Assembly: GCA_037039925.1 (NCBI GenBank)
Contig: JAXRKP010000407.1
Span: 241,001 to 305,000 of the forward strand
Length of the DNA stretch: 64,000 nt
Reading direction: 5' to 3'
Origin: Doris montereyensis
Taxonomy: Eukaryota; Mollusca; Gastropoda; Nudibranchia; Dorididae
The notes below the pieces were generated by a model. That model was not told the DNA's origin, made no database searches, and saw only the letters and a list, made by a program, of their open reading frames with translations. The position numbers and the translations under genes were made by a program. Positions 1-58,565 of this stretch are shown here, piece after piece; within the stretch, counting starts at the first letter, position 1; each line of letters opens with the position of its first letter.

Positions 1-343
1 CTTTAAATTTCTGCTTTTTGTCAAGTTATTTGAAAATCATAGAGATCCCTCCCACTAAAAAAAAAGCTCAAATATAGAGCTGTAAATGTGTATTTTTTTT
101 ACCTTTTCTATGAGATAACACAACTTTGTTTGTTATTCGGTATAAACATGTTTCCCATGGAAAAATTTAGCCAGTGGATGCTGTTTCATATGTTGTGATT
201 TCATTTTTCTTCAGAAAAGAAAAATATCCCCTCCCCCCCCCCAAAAAAAAGAAGAAAAAGAAAAGAAACAGAAAATATACTTTAGCTATTAAGTGACCAG
301 CATCCACCATAAGTGGGTTATTGGGAAGTTTTGGTTTTGAGGT

Positions 344-774
344 GATGAATTTTACCAGTATCGCCAATGAAAATACCATAGCATCTCACATGATGAATTT
401 TACCAGTATCGCCAATGAAAGTAGCATAGCATCTCACATGATGAATTTTACCAGTATCGCCAATGAAAATACCATAGCATCTCACATGATGAATTTTACC
501 AGTATCGTCAATGAAAGTACCATAGCATCTCACATGATGAATTTTACCAGTATCGTCAATGAAAGTACCATAGCATCTCACATGATGAATTTTACCAGTA
601 TCGTCAATGAAAATACCATAGTATCTCACATGATGAATTTTACCAGTATTGCCAATGAAAGTACCATAGCATCTCACATGATAAATTTTACCAGTATCGT
701 CAATGAAAATACCATAGTATCTCACATGATGAATTTTACCAGTATCGCCAATGCAAGTACCATAGCATCTCACA
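344..774. repeat. 48-bp minisatellite, nine copies, open on both strands
   Basis: Unit begins gatgaattttaccagtatcg and continues through atgaaa and ccatagcatctcacat. The unit length is a multiple of three, so a 16-residue peptide repeats on both strands (MMNFTSIANESTIASH forward). I read it as intronic; there is no splice site or start that makes it coding. Confidence 0.93.
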
Positions 775-917
775 CTCAATTAATTATAATAGGGACTTCA
801 AATGTTTTGTTCATCTTTGATGGGGCTTTGTGCTCAATGGACTCATAAATTATAAGGGTGTCACTTTGTCCCTAGAAAGAAAGAAAAATAATAAATAAAA
901 TGATATATCTTGTCAAG

Positions 918-46362
<45,445 letters not shown>

Positions 46363-46662
46363 AAATTGTATCATGTTATTCATTAACTTTGACTTGTGCT
46401 TGGTAAGGTGGACAAACTCCTGATGATGGTAATGAAATGTTTGATTTGTTGTTTTTCATGGGTGATTGCTTTGTTTATGTGTATGGAAATTTGTTCATCA
46501 TTATCATTATGAAATTTTATTTTTGCACCCCTCCCCCTCTTCTTTTCTTATCCACATCTCCTCTCCATTTTCCCTCCCTCTCTCTCTCTCTCTCTCTCCA
46601 TATCTTCATCTACTTTGTCTGCTCATTTGATTGCATTTAGCTACGTGTCAGGGCTTGTCATA

Positions 46663-46985
46663 TGTGGCGTTGGTTGCCAGGTGGTTAGGCTACCAGGCTC
46701 TAGGATTGAAAGCCTTAGCAAAGTCTATCTCTTGTCTAGATTCTTTTATTTTTCATTTCTTAAAACCATTTCCCCATAGTATTTTCTTTCTTTTTGGTGG
46801 GCGGTTGGTAGGCAATGCTGGTAGGTCCGATATCTTTCCTTTCGCTCTTTCACTCTTTCACTCTTTCACTCTTTCACTCTTTCACTCTTTCACTCATTTT
46901 TCACCTTGCTGTTTCCTCCTCTTTACTCACTCTTGAGATATGGTGAGCACGGTAACTTTTGTTGAAACAGTCAATCAATCTTTCT
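46663..46985 (+). repeat. SINE A head fragment followed by repeat family C, copy 4
   Basis: 46663-46725 is a family A head (gccaggtggttaggctacca). 46797-46975 is family C (gggcggttggtaggcaatgc, tttttcaccttgctgtttcc, ttgttgaaacagtcaatcaa) with an inserted array of the 8-mer cactcttt at about 46845-46892. Confidence 0.75.
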
Positions 46986-48414
46986 TTTTGCTTTTTATTT
47001 TTTTACTTTTCCTGTTCTTTTATTTTACCAACCAAGATCATATGATATCGCCAATTTGGTTCAAGGTTTTTATGTTATGTGATGGCTCTCACGGATTTGT
47101 GTATTTTTCTTTTATTACACACATGCTGTTGGGTTCTTGTGGGTTTCTGTGTTGATAGATGGCGGGATAACTTGGGGTGTGCGATTTAAAGCAGATTGTG
47201 TTTTCCCCTCTTTGGTTTATTTACCTTTATCTGTGCTTCAAATTTATAACTTGTATGCATTTGGCAATGGTTTCACGAATACACCGGTACACGTAGAGTA
47301 CACGTAGAAGGTTTGATTTACTTCACGTATGCGGATTATGTAACTAGGATTGATTTGTTTTTAAGTTTGGATAGAAAGAAGAATAGTACATTGTGTTAAA
47401 ATTCAATTGCAGATCAATAATATGTATTTGACATGTGAAGCAAGAAAAGCACCAGTAATATGCAACTCATTGCAACTCATGTATCACATTTTATTGAATT
47501 CGATCCATTACAATTTCCTTAGCTTGCTTGTTTTTATGAGAAAAATGATATGCCAATGTGTAAGCTTTTACTTTATTTATCATCATAGTGGTGATCAAGG
47601 TTGCTGGCTCTTCCTTTGATTTGATTTATTGCTCAGTTTATCTGTTATAAGCATTGGGACGACAACATTAAGGAGTTTTGAGCATAATAATCATCTTCAC
47701 TATCATCATTACCATCATAATCCTTCGCATCATCATCATCTCATCATTCTAGGTGTTCCTTTTTCTCATAAACGCTTAATTTTTCCATCATCCTTTGCAT
47801 CTGTTTGGATTTTTGGTTTTGTGTGTGTGCTTTTTGTGTGTTTGCAATAACCATTATCACTTTGACCGCATACTCCAACTTTTAACCATTTATCATCACA
47901 TTATCATAATTGCTTTGGTGATCTTCCTTCATCATCATTGCCTGTTATTATTGTCAATGTATTCATCTTCCTGTAATGCGTGCGCGTCTGTTTGAAAATA
48001 GATGACATGTTAAGATTTCTCTTGTTATCATTGCTTTGGAGACAACTATCTATGTTGGATTCAAGCTTGAGTGTATACAGTCATTGGCTTAAACTTTAAA
48101 GGGCCTTGTTTTGACATGGAAATAAATGTGGTCTTGATCTCAAGATTGCCAGTATGTCTGTCATAATTTGGTAATAATAAGGAGGAAGGAACATTTGTTG
48201 TGGCTGCCAACTAGAGAAGCAGTAAATGAAACGAAGATGTGTCTGATAATCTCAGTCTATTTACTGGCTACTCATGTATTCCGAGGTCTAGGATTTCCAG
48301 GGGGATATGATAGGTTTCGGCCTCTCAACTGGCAGGTTGACATATTTTTCTCCAAATGTTTTTGGTAAAACTCAGTTGCAAATCAATGAGATGTGTTTGA
48401 CATATGAATTAAAA
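46986..48414. other. Intergenic stretch, nothing recognised
   Basis: AT-rich sequence with T-runs and a CAT/ATC-rich patch at about 47690-47960. No gene, SINE or splice-supported exon was recognised. Confidence 0.5.
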
Positions 48415-48655
48415 AGCATTGGCATTTGTGGCAAGGTGGTTAGGCTACAGGACTGTGGATCACGAGTTCCGTGTCCACTTGGCCAGAGTAGATGGATTGA
48501 CACCTTGTCCCATCAGAAGCGGACGATAAAAAAAAGGTCCTGTGTGCAGATCACAACATTATGCATGTTAGAGATCCCAATGCTGTTTACATGGTAGTCT
48601 GTGCAAAATTAAATATCCTACCAAAAAATCTAGAGATCTCCTCAGTCAAATCAAA
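48415..48655 (+). mobile_element. Chimeric SINE: family A head on family B body
   Basis: It starts like family A (gtggcaaggtggttaggcta, gatcacgagttcc) and switches to family B (tagatggattgacaccttgt, gcagatcacaacattatgc, ccaaaaaatctagagatc) with the aaatcaaatcaaa tail. Confidence 0.8.
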
Positions 48656-48860
48656 TCAAATTTTAAAAACAACCCAAGATTCCATCTTGTTGAGTGGGCC
48701 TAGGGGATTCTTATTTACCACTTAAAAACTCACAGATAGATGAGACCAATTTTAGTTATTTCAATAAAGGATGAGTTCTCTTGTCAAATCAAATCAAATT
48801 TACAAAAACAATTTTTTCCCAAGATTCCATCTTGTTGAGTGGAGCCTAGGGATTCTTATT
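48645..48860. repeat. Direct repeat pair of about 85 bp
   Basis: Two copies (about 48645-48730 and 48780-48860) share aaatcaaatcaaatt, aagattccatcttgttgagt and attcttatt. The first abuts the tail of the chimeric SINE. Confidence 0.8.
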
Positions 48861-49167
48861 TTTAAAATCTTAAAATCTCATATGGGCTAAAAACTTTTTC
48901 AGACAGATCATGAAGAGCTCTTTTTAAATGCTTTAAAAAAGTATTTTTATTAAAAAATAACCAATTTTATTTTGATTTTTATTTCAAAATAAAAGGATGA
49001 GTTCTCTTGTCCTTTGCACGAATACTTTCATTTTCATTTAATGAAATATTTTCCCAGAATGATACAGGGAGAAAACCCATTCCAATATTCTTAAGATTGG
49101 CATTAGTGGATTTGAAATGTAGCAAAAGTTTTCACCCTGAGCCCCCCTTAATGTATTTTAATAATTA

Positions 49168-49598
49168 TATTTACATTTGGGCTGAAAGCGTAGCAAAAGT
49201 TTTAGAGATAATAGTTATATTTGCATTTGGGCTGAAGTGTAGCAAAAGGTATAGAGATAATAATTATATTGGCATTTTTAGGTTGAATTGTAGTTTTATA
49301 GAGATAATAATTATATTTGCATTTGGGCTGAAGTGTAGCAAAAGATATAGAGATAATAATTATATTGGCATTTTTAGGCTGAATTGTAGCTGAATTTTAG
49401 TTAGCAAAAGATATAGAGATAATAATTATATTTGCATTTGGGCTGAAGTGTAGCAAAAGATATAGAGATAATAATTATATTGGCATTTTTGGGCTGAAGT
49501 GTAGCAAAAGATATAGAGATAATAATTATATTTGCATTTGGGCTGAAGTGTAGCAAAAGTAGAGATAATAATTATATTTGCATTAGGGCTGAGCGAGT
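49168..49598. repeat. About 49-bp tandem repeat, nine copies
   Basis: Unit: gcatttgggctgaagtgtag, then caaaagatatagagataata, then attatattt. Alternate units carry a ggcatttttaggctgaa variant, giving a two-unit higher-order pattern in the middle. Confidence 0.88.
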
Positions 49599-50384
49599 TC
49601 AAATGATATTGATAGTTGTTTTCCTCTGTCCTTCATCTCTTTACATAGTTGTTGAAGAGAACTGGCTGATTTGACTGATTAATTAACTCAACCAAATACA
49701 CATATTTATGCGTGGTTAATGAATTAATGAAATAATGTGTATGTATCTGGTTATCCGTGATTTGCTATAAGAAAAATGTTTTTATTGGCTTACTAATTGG
49801 GAATTATTTTTACATTCTGGTGATATTGAAACAAATGTATGTAACAACTGTGGAACTCAGAAGGAAATGAAATAAATCTATTATATTTTTTTTCGGTTTG
49901 TGTGTCTCTTTCTTTTATCTTCAAAAGGAAACGATAAATCTTCAAATTTGACTTTTCTTCTTTAGTTAAGCTTTTGTTGTAAATCCTGCCTCCTTTGTTA
50001 GTCCAAGAGTCAAATGCAGCACCGTCATCTCTGCCAACTCCAAATGCAGTAAGTAAAAAGAATGCATTGCTCTAAATTATCTCCACCCGCCTCCACCCTC
50101 CCCCTTTCCAAAAAAAACAAACCCCAGCCAACCGGGGAAAAACCTTTAAACAAACAACTGCCCCAAAACAATAACAACAAAAATCAAAACATGATCAAAA
50201 CTGAAGACCTAAAAAAGACATTGTATCAACAATTGATCGATTAATTGAAATTGACAAATTTATGGGTGAATTAAGAGGAAATAGCAAGATAAAAGACAAG
50301 TGAAAAAGTGAAAGGAAAGAAGTGGGACCTATCAGTACCAGTAGAACCCGTCAACCGCCTTTCTATCAACAAACTCAAAAACAG

Positions 50385-51690
50385 TTTTGGTACAACCACC
50401 ACACAAAAAAAGAAACAGAAAATACAAATTAATCACTATTGGTACAACCACCACACAAAAAAACAAACAGAAAACAAACAAATCACTATTGGTACAACCA
50501 CCACACAAAAAACAACACAAAAAACAAACAAATCACTATTGGTACAACCACCACACAAAAAAACAACACAAAAAACAAATAAATCACTATTGGTACAACC
50601 ACCACACAAAAAACAAATAAATCACTATTGGTACAACCACCACACAAAAAACAAATAAATCACTATTGGTACAACCACCACACAAAAAACAAATAAATCA
50701 CTATTGGTACAACCAACACACAAAAAACAAATAAATCACTATTGGTACAACCACCACACAAAAAACAAATAAATCACTATTGGTACAACCAACACAAAAA
50801 AACAAACAAATCACTATTGGTACAACCACCACACAAAAAACAACCAAATCACTATTGGTACAACCATCACACAAAAAACAAATAAATCACTATTGGTACA
50901 ACCACCCACAAAAAACGAACAAATCACTATTGGTACAACCACCACACAAAAAACAAATAAATCACTATTGGTACAACCACCGCACACAAAAAAACCACAA
51001 AACACGAACAAATCACTATTGGTACAACCACCACACAACAAACAAACAAATCACTATTGGTACAACCACCACACAAAAAACGAACAAATCACTATTGGTA
51101 CAACCACCACACAAAAACAAATAAATCACTATTGGTACAACCACCACACAAAAAACCCCACAAAAAACGAACAAATCACTATTGGTACAACCACCACAAA
51201 AAACAAATAAATCACTATTGGTACAACCACCACACAAAAAACAAACAAATCACTATTGGTACAACCACCACACAAAAAACAAACAAATCACTATTGGTAC
51301 AACCACCACACAAAAAACAAATAAATCACTATTGGTACAACCACCACACAAAAAACAAACAAATCACTATTGGTACAACCACCACACAAAAACCCCCACA
51401 AAAAACGAACAAATCACTATTGGTACAACCACCACACAAAAAACAAATAAATCACTATTGGTACAACCACCACACAAAAAACAAATAAATCACTATTGGT
51501 ACAACCACCACACAAAAAACAAATAAATCACTATTGGTACAACCACCACACAAAAAACAAACAAATCACTATTGGTACAACCACCACACAAAAAACAAAT
51601 AAATCACTATTGGTACAACCAACACACAAAGAACAAATAAATGACTATTGGAACAACCACCACACAAAAAACCCCACAAAAAATACATAT
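50385..51690. repeat. 38-bp minisatellite, about 32 copies
   Basis: Unit: cactattggtacaaccacca then cacaaaaaacaaataaat. Most units are 36-40 bases; a few are 49-53 where a short extra block is inserted (acaacacaaaa or ccccacaaaa type). The open frames over it are by-products. It is the largest minisatellite of the window. Confidence 0.96.
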
Positions 51691-51699
51691 GCAAGTTAA

Positions 51700-52470
51700 A
51701 AAGAGATTTTATTGAAGTATAAAAAAGGAAATGGAACATTGATACATGTATATCAAATTTTTTGTACATTGAAAAAGCAGAACAGTTTGGTTTAGGGTGA
51801 CTCGAACTCGAAGTCAAAAACGCATAGAGAGACCTTGCTCTTCCCAATGCTGTCTAACGGCGTACTAGTACTAGTACTAGACAACAAAGACACCCCTGCC
51901 ACTGTCAGAAAGGGTTTCCGTAAAGATACGCACACATACATGTACATGTACAATGTCTGGGGGCTGGAGACGCAACTAGCAGTTAGTGCAGGTTGTAGCA
52001 CTGACTTGAGGAACGCGTTTGCATAGTGCTTACACCAGCGATCTCAGTGACGTCACCAGAAAGAGTCCACGTAGAGAACGCGTCAGACGCTTAATTAAAT
52101 AGCTGCTTAATGGCACCAGAAGATAATAATGCCAGGAGATAGGAGACACTTTGTGCTCACTCGAAAGGCGATAGAAAACAAGCGTCAGAAGACAAACGTT
52201 TGTGTTATGCAGCATCACAAAACAAAAGCTACCCAGTCTGCACCTCAACAAAGCCTACCCTTCCCCCTACTCCCCGACAACACCCCCAAAAAAAACAAAA
52301 AACAAACAACAACCCAACAACAAAAACAAGAAGAACTCAAGATAAAAAAAAATGTAAAAAGCGCAAGCGCCACGTGATACTGTTCACAACATTGTGGTAC
52401 GTAACAAGATGGCGTTCTCGTCCGATAAATTAGAGAAGTTAAAGAGCTTGAATTCTGGTGACATAAAACT
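51700..52470. other. Intergenic stretch without a recognised gene
   Basis: It contains a short palindromic ctagtactagtactag run at about 51863 and an A/C-rich tract at 52260-52350. At 52410 an ATGGCG in the context aacaagatggcgttctcg opens a 21-codon frame with no clear splice donor. Nothing else was recognised. Confidence 0.5.
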
Positions 52471-52872
52471 CTAGCGCTTGAGGCGTTCTCTACTAATGTG
52501 ACTCACTCCCTGACGCCACGTCGCTGGTCTAGAGCAAAATTGTTGTATCCCCTGGTTGGATGAGAATGGGATTATCAGTGTGATGATGAAATCAGAATGA
52601 AATCTTTGTATTAAAATAATCAAATCATTGCATGTCCCACACATCAAAATATTGATTACCACTTTTGACAGTTCAACCAATGTTGTCACTTCAAGAACAT
52701 TAAGCGTTGGAGCAACCTTGAAGCCATTGTTTCTCAAAACTTCAACAAATTTAGAGATGGAACGCCATTGCTCTATACCAACGAGGTGTTGATCGCATTG
52801 AATTGCCCACTTTACCATTGAACATATAGCAATAGCACAGCAAGTCGTTCTTTTAGCCATTTGGAAATTCAC
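52471..52872 (-). CDS. Unassigned 133-codon open frame
   Basis: On the minus strand an ATG-to-stop frame begins MNFQMAKRTTCCAIAICS and ends RERLKR. Its amino-acid composition is mixed and not that of a simple repeat, with hydrophobic stretches such as VVINILMC and SDFIITLIIPF. A second Met (MAKRTT) has a fair start context. I recognise no family, no splice pattern and no partner exon. It may be an exon or retrocopy of an unknown gene, old transposon sequence, or chance. Confidence 0.25.
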   Translation of the reverse strand: MNFQMAKRTTCCAIAICSMVKWAIQCDQHLVGIEQWRSISKFVEVLRNNGFKVAPTLNVLEVTTLVELSKVVINILMCGTCNDLIILIQRFHSDFIITLIIPFSSNQGIQQFCSRPATWRQGVSHISRERLKR

Positions 52873-53124
52873 ACCTCATGAAGGCTGCGGTGGTTAGACA
52901 AGTACATCAATTCACACAAATTTTCTTTTGTAATATATGATATATTATATATATATATATATATATGTGTGTAATATAATTATCCGTATTATCATTTTAT
53001 AAATACAATATTATGTCGTTGGAGTAAGTAATAATACAGATGGGTGGGCATGCCAAACATTTAAAAAGCATTCAAAGATATTTTGTTCTCTCTCAGCCTG
53101 TTAAACTCGTAATAAAGAAAACCA

Positions 53125-53222
53125 GATTGGATACTGCTTGCATTAAACCAGATTGGAAACTGCTTGCATTAAACCAGATTGGAAACTGCTTGCATTAAAC
53201 CAGATTGGAAACTGCTTGCATA
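53125..53222. repeat. 26-bp repeat, four copies
   Basis: Unit: accagattggaaactgcttg then cattaa, in four successive copies. Confidence 0.92.
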
Positions 53223-54012
53223 ATTTTGATCAAAGTATAGGAACCAAGTAAACAAGTCCGTAAAAATAGCTGTCCAAATGACGCTGTGTTCATGAGTGAG
53301 CGTATAGATGATTGATTCCGGTGTGCTGAAACCTTTGTGTGAGTGTGAGTGTTGGCGTTAATAATGTTTTCTCTCTTTAAGTCAAGAACTGGGCATGTGG
53401 AGCATCAAGTGTGAAAATTTTCTTACTAACCCTGATCCATCATTAATCCGCCCTCCCCATCACTTTAAAAAAACAACAACTCCAAAACCTTTAACATTTA
53501 ACACAACAGTAAAATATAAATACTGTCCAGTTTTGTTAATTAAAATATTATATTTGAAAACCTCATGAATAGTTGGAGTCTAAGGTCAATTTAAAGGGTG
53601 AGATGGCCGAAGGTTTGGGAACTGATCAAAACAATAACGAAGGAACAATGACTTCAAATTTGTTCTTTCCAAACACTGAAGATGTGAACAAGGAAGTCGT
53701 GAAGCAGACGACATGATGGAACGAAAAGCAGGCACAAAGGGAAAATGGGATAGGGGAGGGGAGGGGATTGAGTGTATGATCGTGTCGTGTGTAATCGGCT
53801 GAGAGCAAAATATGATCGAAGAATGACATAAAATATGAACAATATTTAAGGCACCCATTGAGAAAGTCACACAGAGGAGAAAGCAGTGTCGTCAAATGCT
53901 TGGTAAAATGACATTTTCCAAGAAGTCTTTCTTAGGTGAGAAGAAAAAATATATAGAATACCATACAACAGTGAAAACATGAAAATTAGTATCAAGTGTG
54001 CACGCAATAAAC

Positions 54013-54315
<303 letters not shown>

Positions 54316-54649
54316 CGAAAGACAAAAAGAGACAGGTAAATTAATTAGTTTATAGTTTTATAATAATATTATATTATTTTAAAGCTAACTCTCTATAAAA
54401 AAATCTTAAAAAAGATATACAATTCAATAAATCATTTTGCTGCTAATTTCCACACGGGAATTGCAATTGGTGAAAAAGATAAAATTGCCATTGGAATACA
54501 TTACCTTGCAAAACAATATCAAGACACAGTGACCAGCGAGTATATTATCCTTTGCTTTCTTTAACTGATGTTTTCATAACTGCATGGTATTGGTAGCAAG
54601 GCAATTTTGTTGTTCTTGATTTGAAGGCATAATAATACTATTTATACAT

Positions 54650-54754
54650 CGAACTGCGTGGCATGCAACCAATTTTTGAACTGCGTGGCATGCAACCAAT
54701 TTTTGAACTGCGTGGCATGCAACCAATTTTTGAACTGCGTGGCATGCAACCAAT
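54650..54754. repeat. 27-bp repeat, four copies
   Basis: Unit: gaactgcgtggcatgcaacc then aattttt. The multiple-of-three length gives a nine-residue repeat (LVACHAVQK) on the minus strand with no sign of being coding. Confidence 0.92.
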
Positions 54755-55224
54755 GTCAGGTTGACGCCGCACACTTGGTTGATCTCCTCTTAGATACCGA
54801 TGGGGGTGTATGAACTCCGGAAGTAAAGAATTTGAGGAAATGGTTTCAGTTTTATCCTTTCTTCATTATTCAATCTATTTCCTCGGTTTCATTAAGAAGA
54901 AACAGCCATCATCCAATTAGTGCCAAACGAGATGCAAGCCTAGGGTTGAACTTTGAACAGGCACATTGCCACGTGGAGCAGGTACATGTAGTAAGCCATT
55001 GGAGTATAGTGAGGTGGAGAGCCGGACCGGAAAGCGAATATTTCAAGATGGCAGAAAAGAGCAGAATGATAATAATATGACAGTTAGTTATAGTGAAAGG
55101 GAAACCAATTCAAAAGGCGTATTGTGATCACAACCATTCTTCACCCTGGCGTCTTGTGCCACATAGGCAGTAAAGGCATAACCATTTGCTTTTAAATTTA
55201 AATCAGTTTCGTTTCTTTATCTTA
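54755..55224. other. Intergenic stretch, nothing recognised
   Basis: Unique-looking sequence with one caagatggcag near 55045 but no supported exon or repeat. Confidence 0.45.
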
Positions 55225-55373
55225 ATCTGATTTAAAATGTTTTTAAATTGCCATTATAAAATCCTATATTTTATGAATTTTGCTCTTTACTTTTTATGAT
55301 CTTGGGCTGATGTTAACTTTGATAAATTTCCTTCATGGATGAATAAAGTCTTTGAATTGAATTGAATAGAAAG
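55225..55373 (+). mobile_element. Possible LINE 3' UTR ending in TTGAA repeats
   Basis: The stretch ends tgaataaagtctttgaattg followed by more TTGAA units, the kind of AATAAA plus short-tandem tail found on CR1-like elements. There is no coding part to confirm it. Confidence 0.35.
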
Positions 55374-55644
55374 AGGTTAAGATTATAAGAAGAAAAAGTT
55401 TTAACATCAAAGAATTTAAACATATGCGTATTTGATAGCTTCTTTTCTCTTCTTCTTTTTGTTGGCTGAGTTTTTAAAATTTCGGTAAGACTGACACTGA
55501 CACTGTCATTTTATACATTATCGCGGAACAAACCGTAAGTCTGCTTTCATGAGCACGTAAAAAAATACTGGTTATTAAAATTTCTTGTCATGTTTTTATT
55601 TCTCTTGCACACCTTTTCGATTTCCTTTTTCTGGCAAATTTAAA

Positions 55645-55910
55645 CTTTGTCTGAAGGGGAAAACCCAGACTGGCGCTAGATTTATCTTTTGTCTGAAGAG
55701 GACAACCCAGACTGGCGCTATATTTATCTTTTTTCTGAAGGGGAAAACTCAGACTGGCGCTAAATTTATCTTTTGTCTGAAGGCAAAACCCCAGATTGGT
55801 GCCAGATCTATCGTTTGTCCAAAGGGAAAACTCAGATTGCGCTACATCTATCTTTTGTCTGAAAGGAAAAAAAAACCCAGATTGGAGCTAAATCTATCGT
55901 TCGTCTGCAG
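55645..55910. repeat. About 44-bp repeat, six diverging copies
   Basis: Units share tttatcttttgtctgaag, ggaaaacccagactggcgct and similar; the right-hand copies are more diverged (agattggagct). It is the source of the open frame with repeated KFIFCLK-type peptides. Confidence 0.88.
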
Positions 55911-57579
55911 CTTAAGTTTCTGCGCTCTTCTTCTCATTTAACCACAAAAAGAAGGAAAGAAAAAAGAATAAATCAATTGAATAACTTTCATCAAAAATGT
56001 ATAAATGTATAAATATTAACTATACGATAAAACTCTGCAGCTTTCACAACTTACATGAAAAATAGTGCAATGTAACTCATTCCCGCCAAACTTGCATTTG
56101 TGTTGACTAAAAATTTCATAATATAATATAATATTGTACTCTCACAACACTTGTTTTACAAACCAAAATCCAATGTAACATTAACAAACCATAGTAAGGC
56201 GTTAACATGGAAGAGAATGTGCGATGGAAAAGTCATGATGGCGGCACACAGGAGATAGGTCGACATTAAGTGATTTGCAACCATGGATTGACTACGAACT
56301 GATATCTGACTAAACACAGACGAAGTCTATTATCTATTATCTTTCGATGCACTAACTCAATCTTTTAGCGCCATCGTGTAACTCTTGTTTCAAAAGAACC
56401 ACTTCTACCGTCTTGAATGAGTTTGAAGACTCCCTCCCCCTCTCCCTTCGACACTTCCCTTTTCATGAGAGCAAAGAGAGAGCATCATGACATCTTATCC
56501 ACATAGACCTAGCCTCAGCTTAGCATCTACAAACAATTTTCTTTCAGACGACAAAAAAAAAAACCTCTAACCAAAACACCACAGGTTATCTCGTATTACA
56601 TACTAATGCGCTAATTTTCCAACCAGCCTCCTGAATTCCTAGCAACCACGACCATAGACTCTTCCACTGCAATTTCTCTTTTATTATTCGAGTTGATTCA
56701 AACACAGACAAGTGCAATGTGAGGAAGTACGAATTTCAAAGTGCATAGTTTGTAAACTTACTTTAAGTAGCCCATTCTGAGATATAACAAAAATTAAAAA
56801 GACAATAAAACAAGGGAGTCCCCAGCCATTAAATTCATTACAAACATGCCTGTGAATAATGTTGGAATACGATTTCTCTTTGTTATCAAGCTGGGTCTCT
56901 TGAACTTTGACTGCTGTTAACTCAGAAACCACGGTATCGGTTACGGAAGATATCAAGTACGATTATTAGATCAAATTAGTACTTGATGCCGAAGATACGC
57001 GGGCTTTTACGTAGTACTCGATACTGAAGCTATGCGGGCCTTTTATTGTATTGTAATCACCGGAAATGGATTAATTAGATCTGGTAACAATAACAATATT
57101 CGTGGATCGAAGGCAAAACAATCTTTTTCCAATTAATTGAGATACTGATTTGATCCAAGCGTTTATTCAATAAGAAATTAAAGCAGGCTATTTGAAATCT
57201 ACATGCGAAACATGGAGGTTGTGACGGTCAATTGTTCCCGAGTTATAAGCGGTCAAAGTTAGAGACGTTCAGCTTTATATTTTATTATTGATGTCAAGCG
57301 TCTAAAAAAAATAATAAGAATCACACAAATAAACAAACTTAGTCAGGGACTGAGAATTGGTCAGTTTATGTCCACGTTTTGTAACAGCTGCAGTTACAGA
57401 GAAAATTGAGTTGGTGGTGGGAGTGGATGTCGGCTGTGGAGGAGGGGTGTGGTAAATCAAAAGAGTACCGTCCACGCATGCCATCATTGGAGATTGATTT
57501 ACTTGTTCAGCGGAAGCAAGACAGAAATAGCTTTTACAATAAATTGGTGACACGTCAAATGTCCCGATCTTTGATTTCG
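55911..57579. other. Intergenic stretch, nothing recognised
   Basis: AT-rich sequence with a gatggcggcacac at about 56235. The open frames at 56684-56956 and 57302-57553 (both minus strand) lack any recognised motif or splice support. Confidence 0.45.
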
Positions 57580-57800
57580 GTTTTACACACCCACACTAAG
57601 GTGATTTCGGTTTACACACACCCACACTAAGGTGATTTCGGTTTACACACACCCACACTAAGGTGATTTCGGTTTACACACCCACACTAAGGTGATTTCG
57701 GTTTACACACACCCACACTAAGGTGATTTCGGTTTACACACCCACACTAAGGTGATTTCGGTTTACACATCCACACTAAGGTGATTTCGGGTTTTTAGTT
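57580..57800. repeat. Tandem array of about 30-bp units resembling the SINE B tail
   Basis: Units cacactaaggtgatttcggt plus ttacacaccca occur about seven times. They parallel the SINE B tail (acccacatccacaactaagg, tgatctcagggttt). Confidence 0.88.
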
Positions 57801-58019
57801 TTTAGTCGGGTTTACATGAAAGCAGGACAGTGTGAGCCAGCTAATCCTCAGCCCATGGATCTGTGTTATTGTTTTAAACCATACGACATGTACCACTATA
57901 TAGACGGCCTTGCATGTACCCATCTCAGGCATGGAAAACCATTTGTGTATTTGCATAATGTTTACATGTCCAAACGTACATAACTGAGATTCCTTTGGAT
58001 AAAAAAAGTCAATGCGTAA

Positions 58020-58565
<546 letters not shown>

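Noticed and set aside
344..774. CRISPR-like array
   Set aside because: Units are contiguous with no unique spacers, and the context is a eukaryotic intron. The same applies to all other tandem arrays here.
50308..51526. Chain of open frames with NKSLLVQPPHKK-type repeats that could be taken for a repetitive structural protein
   Set aside because: The same peptide appears because the 38-bp unit lacks stops; unit lengths vary without regard to frame, which selection on a protein would not allow.
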